From the NCBI GenBank assembly GCA_003354055.1, contig PIVQ01000019.1, positions 1-29,914 of the forward strand: a DNA stretch of 29,914 bases, in the 5' to 3' direction. The position numbers and the translations under genes are program-made. Within the stretch, counting starts at the first letter, position 1; every line of letters starts with the position of its first letter. Origin of the DNA: Desulfobacteraceae bacterium. Lineage in GTDB: Bacteria > Desulfobacterota > Desulfobacteria > Desulfobacterales > Desulfobacteraceae. The notes beneath the pieces were generated by a model that was not told the DNA's origin, made no database searches, and worked only from the letters and a program-made list of their open reading frames with translations. Below, in pieces: positions 16,437 through 24,458 of the stretch.

Positions 16437-17292
16437 ACTGATTCCCCGTTTGGATATCAAAGGACCGAACCTTGTCAAAGGAATTCATTTAGAGGGATTA
16501 AGAACCCTTGGAAAACCTGAGGTTTTTGCCCGGCACTATTATGAGGCAGGGGCGGATGAACTCATCTATATGGATGTGGTTGCAAGCCTTTATGAACGCA
16601 ACTCCCTTGCCGATCTTATCTCAAAAACAGCAAGGGAAATATTTATTCCTTTAACGGTGGGCGGCGGTATACGGAATCTGAATGATATTTGCAAGGTTCT
16701 GGAGGCAGGTGCTGATAAAGTCGCTATCAACACTGCTGCGGTTCGGGATCCTGATTTTATTCGGAAGGCGGTTCAAAGGTTCGGTGCCTCTACAATTGTT
16801 ATCTCAATCGAGGCTATTAAAAAATCAGACGGTACATATGAAGCCTATACAGATAATGGAAGAGAGGAAACCGGTTTGGATGTCTTTAAATGGGCCCGGA
16901 AAGTCGTCTCTTTGGGCGCAGGAGAAATACTGATCACCTCAATAGACCAGGAGGGAACAGGAGATGGCTTTGACCTTGAGTTAGTAAAGCAGATTTCAGA
17001 TTCAGTGCCCATACCCGTGATTGCCCTGGGCGGTGCCGGAAATATGTCACATGTTGCCGAAGTTATTGAGCAGGGGCATGCTGATGCTGTGGGGATGGCA
17101 TCTTTGCTTCACTATGAATTTATCAGAACCTTTGATATGCTGGAGAAAGACTATTCAAAAGAGGGAAATATCGATTATTTAAAATCCGGTCGGTCATTTT
17201 CCAAAATTGCCCCCTCTTCCATGGCTGAAATCAAGGAACTACTGGCTCAAAAGGGGATGGATTGCAGGCCTGTTGTTGGTGCCAACAAATGA
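16426..17292 (+). CDS. HisF-like amidation partner (WbuZ/HisF2 family)
   Basis: A TIM-barrel homologue of the imidazole glycerol-phosphate synthase cyclase, 288 residues versus about 252 in HisF, with an extra C-terminal tail of about 35. It carries [17 protein letters not shown], with Asp10 matching HisF Asp11, plus VGGGIRN and ALGGAGNM phosphate loops and [14 protein letters not shown]. At HisF's second catalytic Asp (Asp130) the residue is Glu129, in [12 protein letters not shown] at 16426 fits the family start better than ATG at 16417; GGGAATGGG lies upstream. It overlaps the amidotransferase by 11 bases and the HisH-like gene by four. The role is probably to pass ammonia to the amidotransferase rather than make histidine, as there are no other his genes here. 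Confidence 0.9.
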   Translation: MTIRLIPRLDIKGPNLVKGIHLEGLRTLGKPEVFARHYYEAGADELIYMDVVASLYERNSLADLISKTAREIFIPLTVGGGIRNLNDICKVLEAGADKVAINTAAVRDPDFIRKAVQRFGASTIVISIEAIKKSDGTYEAYTDNGREETGLDVFKWARKVVSLGAGEILITSIDQEGTGDGFDLELVKQISDSVPIPVIALGGAGNMSHVAEVIEQGHADAVGMASLLHYEFIRTFDMLEKDYSKEGNIDYLKSGRSFSKIAPSSMAEIKELLAQKGMDCRPVVGANK

Positions 17293-17939
17293 TAAGAAAA
17301 AAAGTAGCCATTATTGATTACGGTGTGGGAAATCTGTTCAGTGTTCGGCAGGCCTGTGAATCTGCAGGAATGAATGGCTTTATCACATCTTCTTCACAGG
17401 ATATCCTGAACAGTGAAGCGGTTATATTACCGGGAGTCGGCGCGTTTGGATCTGCAATGGCCTCACTGACAAGTAGCGGTCTGGTTCCTGTAATTGAGCA
17501 TGTTGCAGCGTCAGGCAAACCGTTGCTGGGTATATGTCTGGGGATGCAATTGTTGCTGGAAAAAAGTTGTGAATTTGGTGAATCCCAAGGACTGGGTATC
17601 ATAAAAGGAGAGGTGGTCCGTCTTGGTAGTGAGACCGCAGGGATGCAGGGTCTCCCAAAAGTTCCCCACGTGGGATGGAATCGGATAGAGGAACCTGCGC
17701 CTGATGCGTGGAAGGAGTCGTATCTGAAAGCCAATAAAAGTGATGACTACATGTATTTTGTTCATTCTTATTACTCTGTTCCTGCTGATGAGCGGATTGT
17801 CTTATCCATGACAAATTACAAGGGAATTAAATTTTGTTCCAGTTTTCAGGTGAATAATATCTTTGGCTGTCAATTTCATCCTGAAAAAAGCGGACCTGGG
17901 GGAATTGAAATTTATAAAACTTTATCATTATTGACCTGA
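17289..17939 (+). CDS. HisH-like glutamine amidotransferase subunit
   Basis: A class I glutamine amidotransferase of 216 residues that releases ammonia from glutamine. The nucleophile is Cys in LLGICLGMQLL, and His and Glu are in FGCQFHPEKSGPGG, so the triad is complete. The oxyanion region appears as LPGVGAFGSAM. The start at 17289 ([19 protein letters not shown]) makes an ATGA overlap with the HisF-like gene; an upstream ATG at 17262 would add a nine-residue tail not seen in the family. It belongs with the amidotransferase and HisF-like protein as a sugar-amidation trio. Confidence 0.92.
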   Translation: MIRKKVAIIDYGVGNLFSVRQACESAGMNGFITSSSQDILNSEAVILPGVGAFGSAMASLTSSGLVPVIEHVAASGKPLLGICLGMQLLLEKSCEFGESQGLGIIKGEVVRLGSETAGMQGLPKVPHVGWNRIEEPAPDAWKESYLKANKSDDYMYFVHSYYSVPADERIVLSMTNYKGIKFCSSFQVNNIFGCQFHPEKSGPGGIEIYKTLSLLT

Positions 17940-17947
17940 ATAGGGGG

Positions 17948-18541
17948 ATGCGAACGGTGACGGTTCAAACAACAAAAGAGTGGCTTGACCTTCTCAGACA
18001 ATCTGTTGGAAATACCAAATCAAGACTTGGGTTAACCCCCGAACCGTTTGAAAAGGTGTCTCAAACAGTAAAACAGATATTAAGTGCAGCCATGAAGGAT
18101 GCGAACAGGGTCTATTGGGTTGGTAATGGCGGAAGCTGCGCCATATGTTCTCACCTTTCCCAGGATATGATGAACAAACTGGGTATCCGCTCCCATCTTT
18201 TTAATGATCCGTCGATGATGACATGCATGGCAAATGATTACGGATATGAAAATGTATATGCCAGGCCCATTGCCACTTATGGAGAGCAAAACGATATTTT
18301 AATTGCCATTTCAAGTTCCGGGAATTCAGAAAATATTCTAAATGCGGTTGAGGTAGCAAAGAAGCGGCAGATGATTGTTATTGGCCTATCCGGTTTTAAA
18401 GAAAATAATAAGCTTTGGAACGCAGCATGTGATGCATCTTTTTTTGTTTCTTCAGACTTGTATGGGATTGTTGAGACAGGTCACGAGTTGATTTTACATG
18501 GAATAATCGAAACATTGTGGTTGAAAACCCAAAATATTTGA
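17948..18541 (+). CDS. SIS-domain isomerase, GmhA-like
   Basis: A 197-residue single SIS-domain protein related to sedoheptulose-7-phosphate isomerase GmhA. The phosphate-binding NGGS is seen in YWVGNGGSCAICSHL, and the second SIS loop in IAISSSGNSENILNAVEVAK. The C-terminal GHELILHGIIETL carries His near the position of GmhA's catalytic His. The helix after NGGS reads SHLSQDM, with Asp where I expect GmhA's catalytic Glu; this alignment is by eye. The start is uncertain: AGGGGG directly abuts ATG 17948 but is nine bases from GTG 17957. It precedes the transketolase-like gene by 32 bases. Transketolase can make sedoheptulose-7-phosphate, so a heptose branch is plausible. Confidence 0.8.
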   Translation: MRTVTVQTTKEWLDLLRQSVGNTKSRLGLTPEPFEKVSQTVKQILSAAMKDANRVYWVGNGGSCAICSHLSQDMMNKLGIRSHLFNDPSMMTCMANDYGYENVYARPIATYGEQNDILIAISSSGNSENILNAVEVAKKRQMIVIGLSGFKENNKLWNAACDASFFVSSDLYGIVETGHELILHGIIETLWLKTQNI

Positions 18542-18573
18542 AACCTAAGAGGAACAAAGAGGTATGCGGATAG

Positions 18574-19416
18574 ATGGACAATAAAGAAAAACAATCAATA
18601 GCGGACTTAACCCGGATTGCTGCCCGCCTGAGAGTCCGTGTGGTTCAAATGTCTCATGAATCACGTGCATCACATCTGGGGTCAGCCCTTTCCTGTGTTG
18701 ATATATTAACCGCTTTGTACTTTAACACCTTAAACATCACACCGGAAAATATCCGAAAAACGGAACGGGACAGGTTTATCCTCAGCAAGGGGCATGCCAT
18801 ATCGGCACTTTATGCCGTGCTTGCCTTTAAAAACATTATAGACGGTTCTATGCTTGATAGCTATTGTGCCCCTGGAAGCTGTTTGGCAGAGCATCCTGTG
18901 CCATTCGATCCCCCCGGGGTAGAGGCGGCAACCGGATCTTTAGGGCATGGACTTTCATTAGGGCTCGGTATGGCCCTGGCCGGGCGAATTCAGAACAAGG
19001 ATTACAATATTTTTGTTTTGAGCAGTGACGGGGAGTGCAATGAGGGAAGTGTGTGGGAGGCTGCCATGCAAGCCTCCGCCAAGGAGGTTAATAATCTGTG
19101 CGTGATCGTTGACTTCAACAAGTGGCAGGCAACCGGCAGAAGCTGTGAGGTCGCGGGGCTTGAGCCATTAAAAGCCAAATGGGAGGCCTTTGGCTGGAGA
19201 AGTGTGGAAGTGGATGGGCATGACATGAGCACCCTTGTAAAAACTTTGGGTAAGGTAAAAAAGAGTGACAAACCAACGGCTGTCATTGCACATACCATAA
19301 AGGGAAAAGGTGTTTCTTTTATGGAAGATGATAATAACTGGCATTACAGGATCCCTACCAAGGAAGAGGTTCAACTGGCCAAAGTGGAACTTGGGGTGAT
19401 GGAAACTGACAAATAA
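18574..19416 (+). CDS. Transketolase N-terminal (ThDP-binding) half
   Basis: A 280-residue protein matching only the N-terminal, thiamine-diphosphate-binding domain of transketolase. It has SRASHLGSALSCVDILTALY, FILSKGHAISALYAVLA and TGSLGHGLSLGLGMALAGR. The ThDP motif is SSDGECNEGSVWEA (Asp152), with FNKWQATG after it. Known split transketolases have the C-terminal pyrimidine-binding half, with the catalytic Glu, as the next gene. Here the next gene is a dehydratase-like SDR, and no C-terminal half is found up to the right edge. It may pair with a subunit elsewhere, or form an unusual complex. A two-carbon transfer to a sugar is the inferred chemistry. Confidence 0.88.
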   Translation: MDNKEKQSIADLTRIAARLRVRVVQMSHESRASHLGSALSCVDILTALYFNTLNITPENIRKTERDRFILSKGHAISALYAVLAFKNIIDGSMLDSYCAPGSCLAEHPVPFDPPGVEAATGSLGHGLSLGLGMALAGRIQNKDYNIFVLSSDGECNEGSVWEAAMQASAKEVNNLCVIVDFNKWQATGRSCEVAGLEPLKAKWEAFGWRSVEVDGHDMSTLVKTLGKVKKSDKPTAVIAHTIKGKGVSFMEDDNNWHYRIPTKEEVQLAKVELGVMETDK

Positions 19417-19432
19417 AACAGGTGATGTACGT

Positions 19433-20431
19433 ATGACTGAAACAATCATTGTCGTTGGCAGCAACTCCTTTTCCGGGTCACATTTTGTGCGTGGTGCTTT
19501 GGAAAAAGAATATGAAGTGATAGGGGTGAGCCGTTCAACTGAACCTGACTCGGTTTTTTTACCGTATAAGTGGGAAGATGCCGGATTGAATCGGAAATTC
19601 AGGTTTTATCAGTATGATTTAAATCATGACCTTGAAAAGATAATGGACCTCATCCATGCGGTCAAACCGGCGTATGTTGTTAATTTTGCCGCCCAGAGCA
19701 TGGTAGGACAAAGCTGGGAGTATCCGGCGCATTGGTTCAGAACAAATGTGGTCTCGGCAATAAATTTTCACGACAGGTTGAGGCAATGTTCATTTATTAA
19801 AAAATACCTGCATGTGTCAACACCGGAGGTCTATGGTAACTGTGAGGGACTGATTAAAGAAAACGCAACCTACAATCCCAGCACCCCTTATGCAGTTTCA
19901 AGGGCTGCCGCAGATATGAGCCTTAATACCTTTGTAGATACCTATGATTTCCCTGTGGTTTTCACAAGGGCGGCCAATGTTTATGGGCCCGGACAACAGC
20001 TTTATCGAATTATTCCAAGGGCTGTTTTGTTCTTTATGACAAACAGGACGCTTCAACTTCATGGCGGCGGTGCTTCTGTCCGATCATTCATTCATATAAA
20101 AGATGTTGTAAACGGAACCATGGAGGCCTTGGTAAAAGGAGAACCCGGAGATATTTTTCATCTGTCTACAAAGGAGAACATTTCTATTCGGGACCTTGTA
20201 GAAAAAATTGCCAAAGTGATGGATGTTGATTTCAATGCCTGTGTACAGGTAGCGCAAGAGCGTCCTGGAAAGGATTCTGCCTATTTACTCGATTCGGGCA
20301 AGGCTGTGGATGAACTAGGGTGGAAATACAAGATAGAATTGGAAGAGGGGATAGAGCAGACCATTTCATGGGTTAAGAAAAATTTAAATCAATTATTAAA
20401 GCAACCTTTGGACTATATTCATAAAGCATAA
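19433..20431 (+). CDS. Extended-SDR dehydratase/epimerase-like, atypical active site
   Basis: A 332-residue nucleotide-sugar SDR with the shape of dTDP-glucose or GDP-mannose 4,6-dehydratases: VVNFAAQSMVGQSWEYP, HVSTPEVYGN, RAANVYGPGQQLYRIIPRAV and VRSFIHIKDVV. Two key sites deviate. The YxxxK motif reads YAVSR, with Tyr153 present and Arg157 in place of Lys. The N-terminal glycine motif reads GSNSFSG, where GxxGxxG is usual. Both alter the NAD site and catalysis, so the protein may have another activity. AGGTGA lies eight bases before the start. It follows the transketolase half by 16 bases. Confidence 0.83.
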   Translation: MTETIIVVGSNSFSGSHFVRGALEKEYEVIGVSRSTEPDSVFLPYKWEDAGLNRKFRFYQYDLNHDLEKIMDLIHAVKPAYVVNFAAQSMVGQSWEYPAHWFRTNVVSAINFHDRLRQCSFIKKYLHVSTPEVYGNCEGLIKENATYNPSTPYAVSRAAADMSLNTFVDTYDFPVVFTRAANVYGPGQQLYRIIPRAVLFFMTNRTLQLHGGGASVRSFIHIKDVVNGTMEALVKGEPGDIFHLSTKENISIRDLVEKIAKVMDVDFNACVQVAQERPGKDSAYLLDSGKAVDELGWKYKIELEEGIEQTISWVKKNLNQLLKQPLDYIHKA

Positions 20432-20458
20432 AAAACATACTTAGGATTAGGAGATAGA

Positions 20459-21406
20459 ATGAAAATTCTTGTAACAGGCGGCTGCGGCTATATCGGTTCG
20501 ATACTGGTTCCCAAGTTATTGGCCATGGACATGGAGGTTGTTGTCTTTGACATCATGTGGTTTGGAAATGTCCATCCCCCTCATGAGCGCCTGGAAATCA
20601 TTCAGGGAGATATCAGAGATATTTCATCAATTCCCATGAAAAATGTCGATGCCGTGATTCATTTGGCAAATGTCGCCAATGACCCTTGCGGAGATCTGGA
20701 TGCAAAGCTGGTGTGGGAGGTAAATGCCCTGGCGACAATGACATTGGTTGAAAAGTGCATTGAAAATAGTGTGCAACAGTTTATCTATGCAAGTTCCGGG
20801 AGTGTATACGGGGTTAAAGACGAGGAGCAGGTGACAGAGGAACTCAGCCTTTTACCTATCTCTGATTATAATAAAACAAAAATGATCAGCGAAAGGGTTC
20901 TTTTAAGCTATCAAAACGATATCGCCGTGCAGATTGTCAGACCGGCCACGGTGTGCGGTGTCTCCCCGAGAATGAGGCTTGATGTCTCCGTTAACATGTT
21001 GACCATGCAGGCACTGAAAAATAAGCTGATTACGGTCTTTGGGGGAGCCCAGACACGGCCCAATATCCATATTCAGGACATCACGAATGTATTTATTCAT
21101 TTTTTGCAAAATAGCGACAGGTTTACCGGGATCTATAATGCAGGATTTGAGAATATATCCATACTCGGTATTGCAGAAAAAATAGCCGATTGCATACCCA
21201 CAAAGATTGAGGTTACAGCTTCCAATGATCCCCGCTCATACCGCTTGAATTCTGATAAACTGTTAAAAACAGGCTTTCTGCCGGCACATAATATTCAAAC
21301 AGCCATTGATGAGATCGTTTCTGCTGAGGCTGCGGGAAATTTAGATGATAAAGAGATACATTACAATGTTAAAACCATGAAAAAAATATTTCAAAATGGC
21401 CAGTAA
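20459..21406 (+). CDS. NAD-dependent epimerase/dehydratase (extended SDR)
   Basis: A 315-residue extended SDR, probably a nucleotide-sugar epimerase or dehydratase. The NAD motif is ILVTGGCGYIGSILVPKLL, and the catalytic Tyr and Lys are in SDYNKTKMISERV. IYASSGSVYGV and IVRPATVCGVSPRMRLDV also fit. AGGAGA lies five bases before the start. It sits 27 bases after the atypical SDR and may act on its product. The substrate cannot be assigned. Its C-terminus (IHYNVKTMKKIFQNGQ) is ordinary for the family. Confidence 0.85.
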   Translation: MKILVTGGCGYIGSILVPKLLAMDMEVVVFDIMWFGNVHPPHERLEIIQGDIRDISSIPMKNVDAVIHLANVANDPCGDLDAKLVWEVNALATMTLVEKCIENSVQQFIYASSGSVYGVKDEEQVTEELSLLPISDYNKTKMISERVLLSYQNDIAVQIVRPATVCGVSPRMRLDVSVNMLTMQALKNKLITVFGGAQTRPNIHIQDITNVFIHFLQNSDRFTGIYNAGFENISILGIAEKIADCIPTKIEVTASNDPRSYRLNSDKLLKTGFLPAHNIQTAIDEIVSAEAAGNLDDKEIHYNVKTMKKIFQNGQ

Positions 21407-21463
21407 TGATTTCTAAAAGGCACGTGAGACTCTTAACCCCACATAAAGAGATGGTAGCAAATA

Positions 21464-23182
21464 ATGAACGAAAACCGTGAGATGCTCAGCGTGAAATTTA
21501 CTCTCAATGATGAGAGTTTGTGTATTAAATCTTCAGGTAGCAATGGTATTCACTGGTCTGAAAAAAATATGAAAGGTCTGGCACAAGATTCAAATACAGG
21601 CCAGATGATTTTTTATTGGGTGCTGAAGGAGATAAAGCCGCTTTTTTATACATTACCGGTTGAAACAGTTCATGTTGAAATGACTGAGGAGTGTAAAACC
21701 CGTTTGGGGGGGGTAATTCAGTTTTGCCACAAATGTCTTACCAATACGAATAACACAATAAAAAAATACACTGGTTTGAAAAATGCAGCTGCTCAGAATG
21801 AAAAGGTGCTGTTTTTTAATGTGAACGATAATGTGAACTTAAAAAAGTTCTATGAGCAGTTAGACCTGGCCAATTCCCATAAGTTGCTATACAAAAGCTT
21901 CAACCCGGGCTTCAACCTTGTAACAAGGCAATGGGAAAAAACAGACCCGCCTATCACTGTTGATGAGTTCGTTCTCCTGATCCAGGATCAGGAACTGGGA
22001 AAGATAGTATCCATAAACCATTATTTGTTGGAAAAATATTTTGACCAGGGGATTTACCTGATTGCCCTCTTCGAATATCTTGGTGTTGAATATGTTATTT
22101 TTGATCACGACCCCTGGGATGATACATTGTCCGGGCATTTGACTAAGTCCTTTTATAATTGTGATTCTTTTACCAGATTTTCCTATTCATATGCCCACAA
22201 ATTCTGGGATAGGCATTATAAGTTAAAAAATGTTCATCATGTGGCGTTGACCAATGAATATCCGAAAAAATATGTGCCGGAGAAATTGCCCGATGATTAC
22301 AATATCGTGATTATGACAAATGCCAGGGTTCAGAATGTACTCCATTTTTTGAACCCGATCTTATTTTTGCTTAGCCATTTTAAGACCGAGTCCTTTTTTG
22401 ATGAGGTGGAGTTATGGTACTATTCTTTACGTTTTATGATCCTTGAAATAATGGATTTAAATGAATTTGAAAGACTCCAATATAACAGTTTATTGGCTAA
22501 TATGATTTATGCTATTTCACAGTTTGTAAAATATGATGTTATTGATAGCATTGATTCCGAAAGACGTATTGAGCTGTATGGAGATCAGGGATGGAACCAT
22601 GTTTTTCCCGAATTGTATAAGACATATTTGGATAGAAAAAGTATTGACGAGTTAATTGCCAGAAAAGAGTCTCTTTATCTATTGATGAATATTCAGACCA
22701 CATGGCTTGAAAGCAGTGCTGCCGTATTCGAGGCCATTAATTATCAGCTGCCGTTTATTAATCATCCGGCTTTGGTTAAAAGCCAGGAACTTAGTGGATT
22801 GTCTAATCTCGAGTATCGGAATTCAACAGAGCTTAATGACAGAATCAACGACATCAATTCATATACTAACGAGGAGGCAATCTCATCCATACGGTTCTTG
22901 AATGATATTTCAAATGATTGCATGTCAGCAATAGGCCAGGCAGTTAATAAGAATGAACTTTATCGTTCCGAAAATAATAATTATGGGGTTCAATTAAACA
23001 TACATGATGGGTTGTTGAGTCAAAAGATTCATCAATATATAGATAAAAACGAGCATTTTCTCAGATACACATTTAAAAGTTTGTTTAAGGAGTCAGTGAA
23101 GTTAAACGTGGAAAAATCAGAATATTTTCCAAAAGAATACATGCAAAGACTCCTTCATTATGCGCAGACTATAAAAAAATGA
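21464..23182 (+). CDS. Putative CgeB/YkvP-like glycosyltransferase
   Basis: A 572-residue protein without a firm family match by eye. Residues about 385-445 (GDQGWNHVFPELYKTYLDRK, then LLMNIQTTWLESSAAVFEAI and PFINHPALV) resemble the C-terminal donor domain of CgeB/YkvP-type transferases. In those, a Glu in the VFEA stretch holds the donor. The middle section VYLI...FEYLGVEYVIFDHDPWDD fits the N-terminal Rossmann half. The first 120 residues are of unknown type. It is more A/T-rich than its neighbours and contains a G8 run at 21716-21723, within TRLGGVIQ. It has no clear signal peptide. It could transfer the sugar made by the operon. The function is an inference from fold resemblance and place. 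Confidence 0.6.
   Translation: MNENREMLSVKFTLNDESLCIKSSGSNGIHWSEKNMKGLAQDSNTGQMIFYWVLKEIKPLFYTLPVETVHVEMTEECKTRLGGVIQFCHKCLTNTNNTIKKYTGLKNAAAQNEKVLFFNVNDNVNLKKFYEQLDLANSHKLLYKSFNPGFNLVTRQWEKTDPPITVDEFVLLIQDQELGKIVSINHYLLEKYFDQGIYLIALFEYLGVEYVIFDHDPWDDTLSGHLTKSFYNCDSFTRFSYSYAHKFWDRHYKLKNVHHVALTNEYPKKYVPEKLPDDYNIVIMTNARVQNVLHFLNPILFLLSHFKTESFFDEVELWYYSLRFMILEIMDLNEFERLQYNSLLANMIYAISQFVKYDVIDSIDSERRIELYGDQGWNHVFPELYKTYLDRKSIDELIARKESLYLLMNIQTTWLESSAAVFEAINYQLPFINHPALVKSQELSGLSNLEYRNSTELNDRINDINSYTNEEAISSIRFLNDISNDCMSAIGQAVNKNELYRSENNNYGVQLNIHDGLLSQKIHQYIDKNEHFLRYTFKSLFKESVKLNVEKSEYFPKEYMQRLLHYAQTIKK
21716..21723. repeat. G8 homopolymer in transferase-like gene
   Basis: Eight consecutive G, within codons for RLGGV of the 572-residue protein. 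A one-base slip would cut the product after about 90 residues, which could switch it on and off. Confidence 0.9.
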
Positions 23183-23270
23183 AGATCCGTCCATCAGGCC
23201 GTAGCATTCACAGTATGAATATATAACGAGGCTGCTGAGAAGTTGATTCTGACAAGGCAAGGAGAGGGTA

Positions 23271-24458
23271 TTGAATCATTCATGTCATCTGTGTGGTAAA
23301 GACAAGGCTGAACTGTTGCTGGATTTTGGGACACAGCCCGTCTGCAACCGTTTTCTCACGGAAAATGACGAAAATGAGACCTCGTATCCACTTCAACTGG
23401 GCCAATGCAGAGCGTGCGGATTGATTCAACTGCAGAAACCTTTGAAACCGGCTGACGTAAGACCCCGATTTGACTGGATCCGCTACCGTGAACCAGAGGA
23501 TCACCTGGCTGATGTTGCTCAGATGATAGAGGCTTTAGACGGCATATCGCCAGAGGCAGCAATTTTTGGCCTAAGCGGTTATGACACCCCTTTGATTGAA
23601 CGGCTGGCGCAAAAAGGATTTTCCTTTGCACAGGTAATGGCACCTGATTCTGATTATAAGATTCGCCAGGATACCTGGGGCGTTGAGACAATTATAGACA
23701 AGCTTGCAGCAGGTGCTTCAGAAACCATCGTTGACGAAAAGGGAAGACTGGATATCATTATTGCCGGTTTCATTCTGGAGCATGCTTGGCATGTAAGGGA
23801 TTTTCTAAAGTCTATAAGAACCATGATTAAGCCTTCCGGGTATTTTATTTTACAAGTGCCAGATTTCGGGGAAGCTTTAAAAGTGCCAGATTATAGTTCT
23901 ATTTGGGAAGAACATGTGCTCTATTTTACAGAAGATTCTTTAAGGGCCTGCGCCTTGGCTTGCGGATTCGAACCGGTCCTTTTTAAGGCCTATGACAGTC
24001 AGAGTGTGCTTACCGCTGTGTGGCGGCTTGCAGATAAAGAAAAAACATCCCTGGAAGTTGATCCCGGCCACCAACTGGTTCTTGGCAATGATTACAAAAA
24101 TAGCTTTTGCCGGCTAAAAGCCGACATTCAGATGAGATTGGAGCGGTTTAGAGAAAAAAGAGGAAGAGTTGCCGTATTCGGTGCCGGACACCAGACCTGC
24201 CAGTTTATCAATTTGTTTGATATCGGTGGAATGATTGACTTTGTTGCTGATGATTTTAAGCCTAAACAAGGGTTGTATATGCCCGGATCCCGCCTGGAAA
24301 TTAAAAGCTCTGAAAATCTTGTGACGGAAAATATTTCCCTGTGCCTGCTTGGTGTCTCGCCGGGCATCTGTGATCGAATTATTTCCAACAACAGGCAGTT
24401 CATTGAAAATGGCGGAGTGTTTGGATCGATTTATCAAGAAGGATTTGAGATTGAATAA
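23271..24458 (+). CDS. Zinc-domain C-methyltransferase homologue, degenerate SAM motif
   Basis: A 395-residue protein with the three-part layout of sugar C-methyltransferases such as TylC3. An N-terminal zinc domain has CHLCG and CRACG. The central part should bind SAM. The C-terminal Rossmann-like domain begins at VAVFGAGHQTCQFINLF and ends near LLGVSPGICD. The start is TTG at 23271, with AGGAGAGG just upstream and no in-frame ATG before the zinc cysteines. The SAM glycine motif, which in this family reads like DIGSNDG, is here FGLSGYDTPL. The catalytic loop reads IWEEHVLYF, retaining His. It may have lost SAM methylation or act with a paralogue downstream. Confidence 0.85.
   Translation: MNHSCHLCGKDKAELLLDFGTQPVCNRFLTENDENETSYPLQLGQCRACGLIQLQKPLKPADVRPRFDWIRYREPEDHLADVAQMIEALDGISPEAAIFGLSGYDTPLIERLAQKGFSFAQVMAPDSDYKIRQDTWGVETIIDKLAAGASETIVDEKGRLDIIIAGFILEHAWHVRDFLKSIRTMIKPSGYFILQVPDFGEALKVPDYSSIWEEHVLYFTEDSLRACALACGFEPVLFKAYDSQSVLTAVWRLADKEKTSLEVDPGHQLVLGNDYKNSFCRLKADIQMRLERFREKRGRVAVFGAGHQTCQFINLFDIGGMIDFVADDFKPKQGLYMPGSRLEIKSSENLVTENISLCLLGVSPGICDRIISNNRQFIENGGVFGSIYQEGFEIE

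Noticed and set aside
16426..17939. Histidine biosynthesis genes hisF and hisH
   Set aside because: No other his gene is near, they follow a sugar amidotransferase with overlaps, and the HisF-like protein has an altered catalytic residue.
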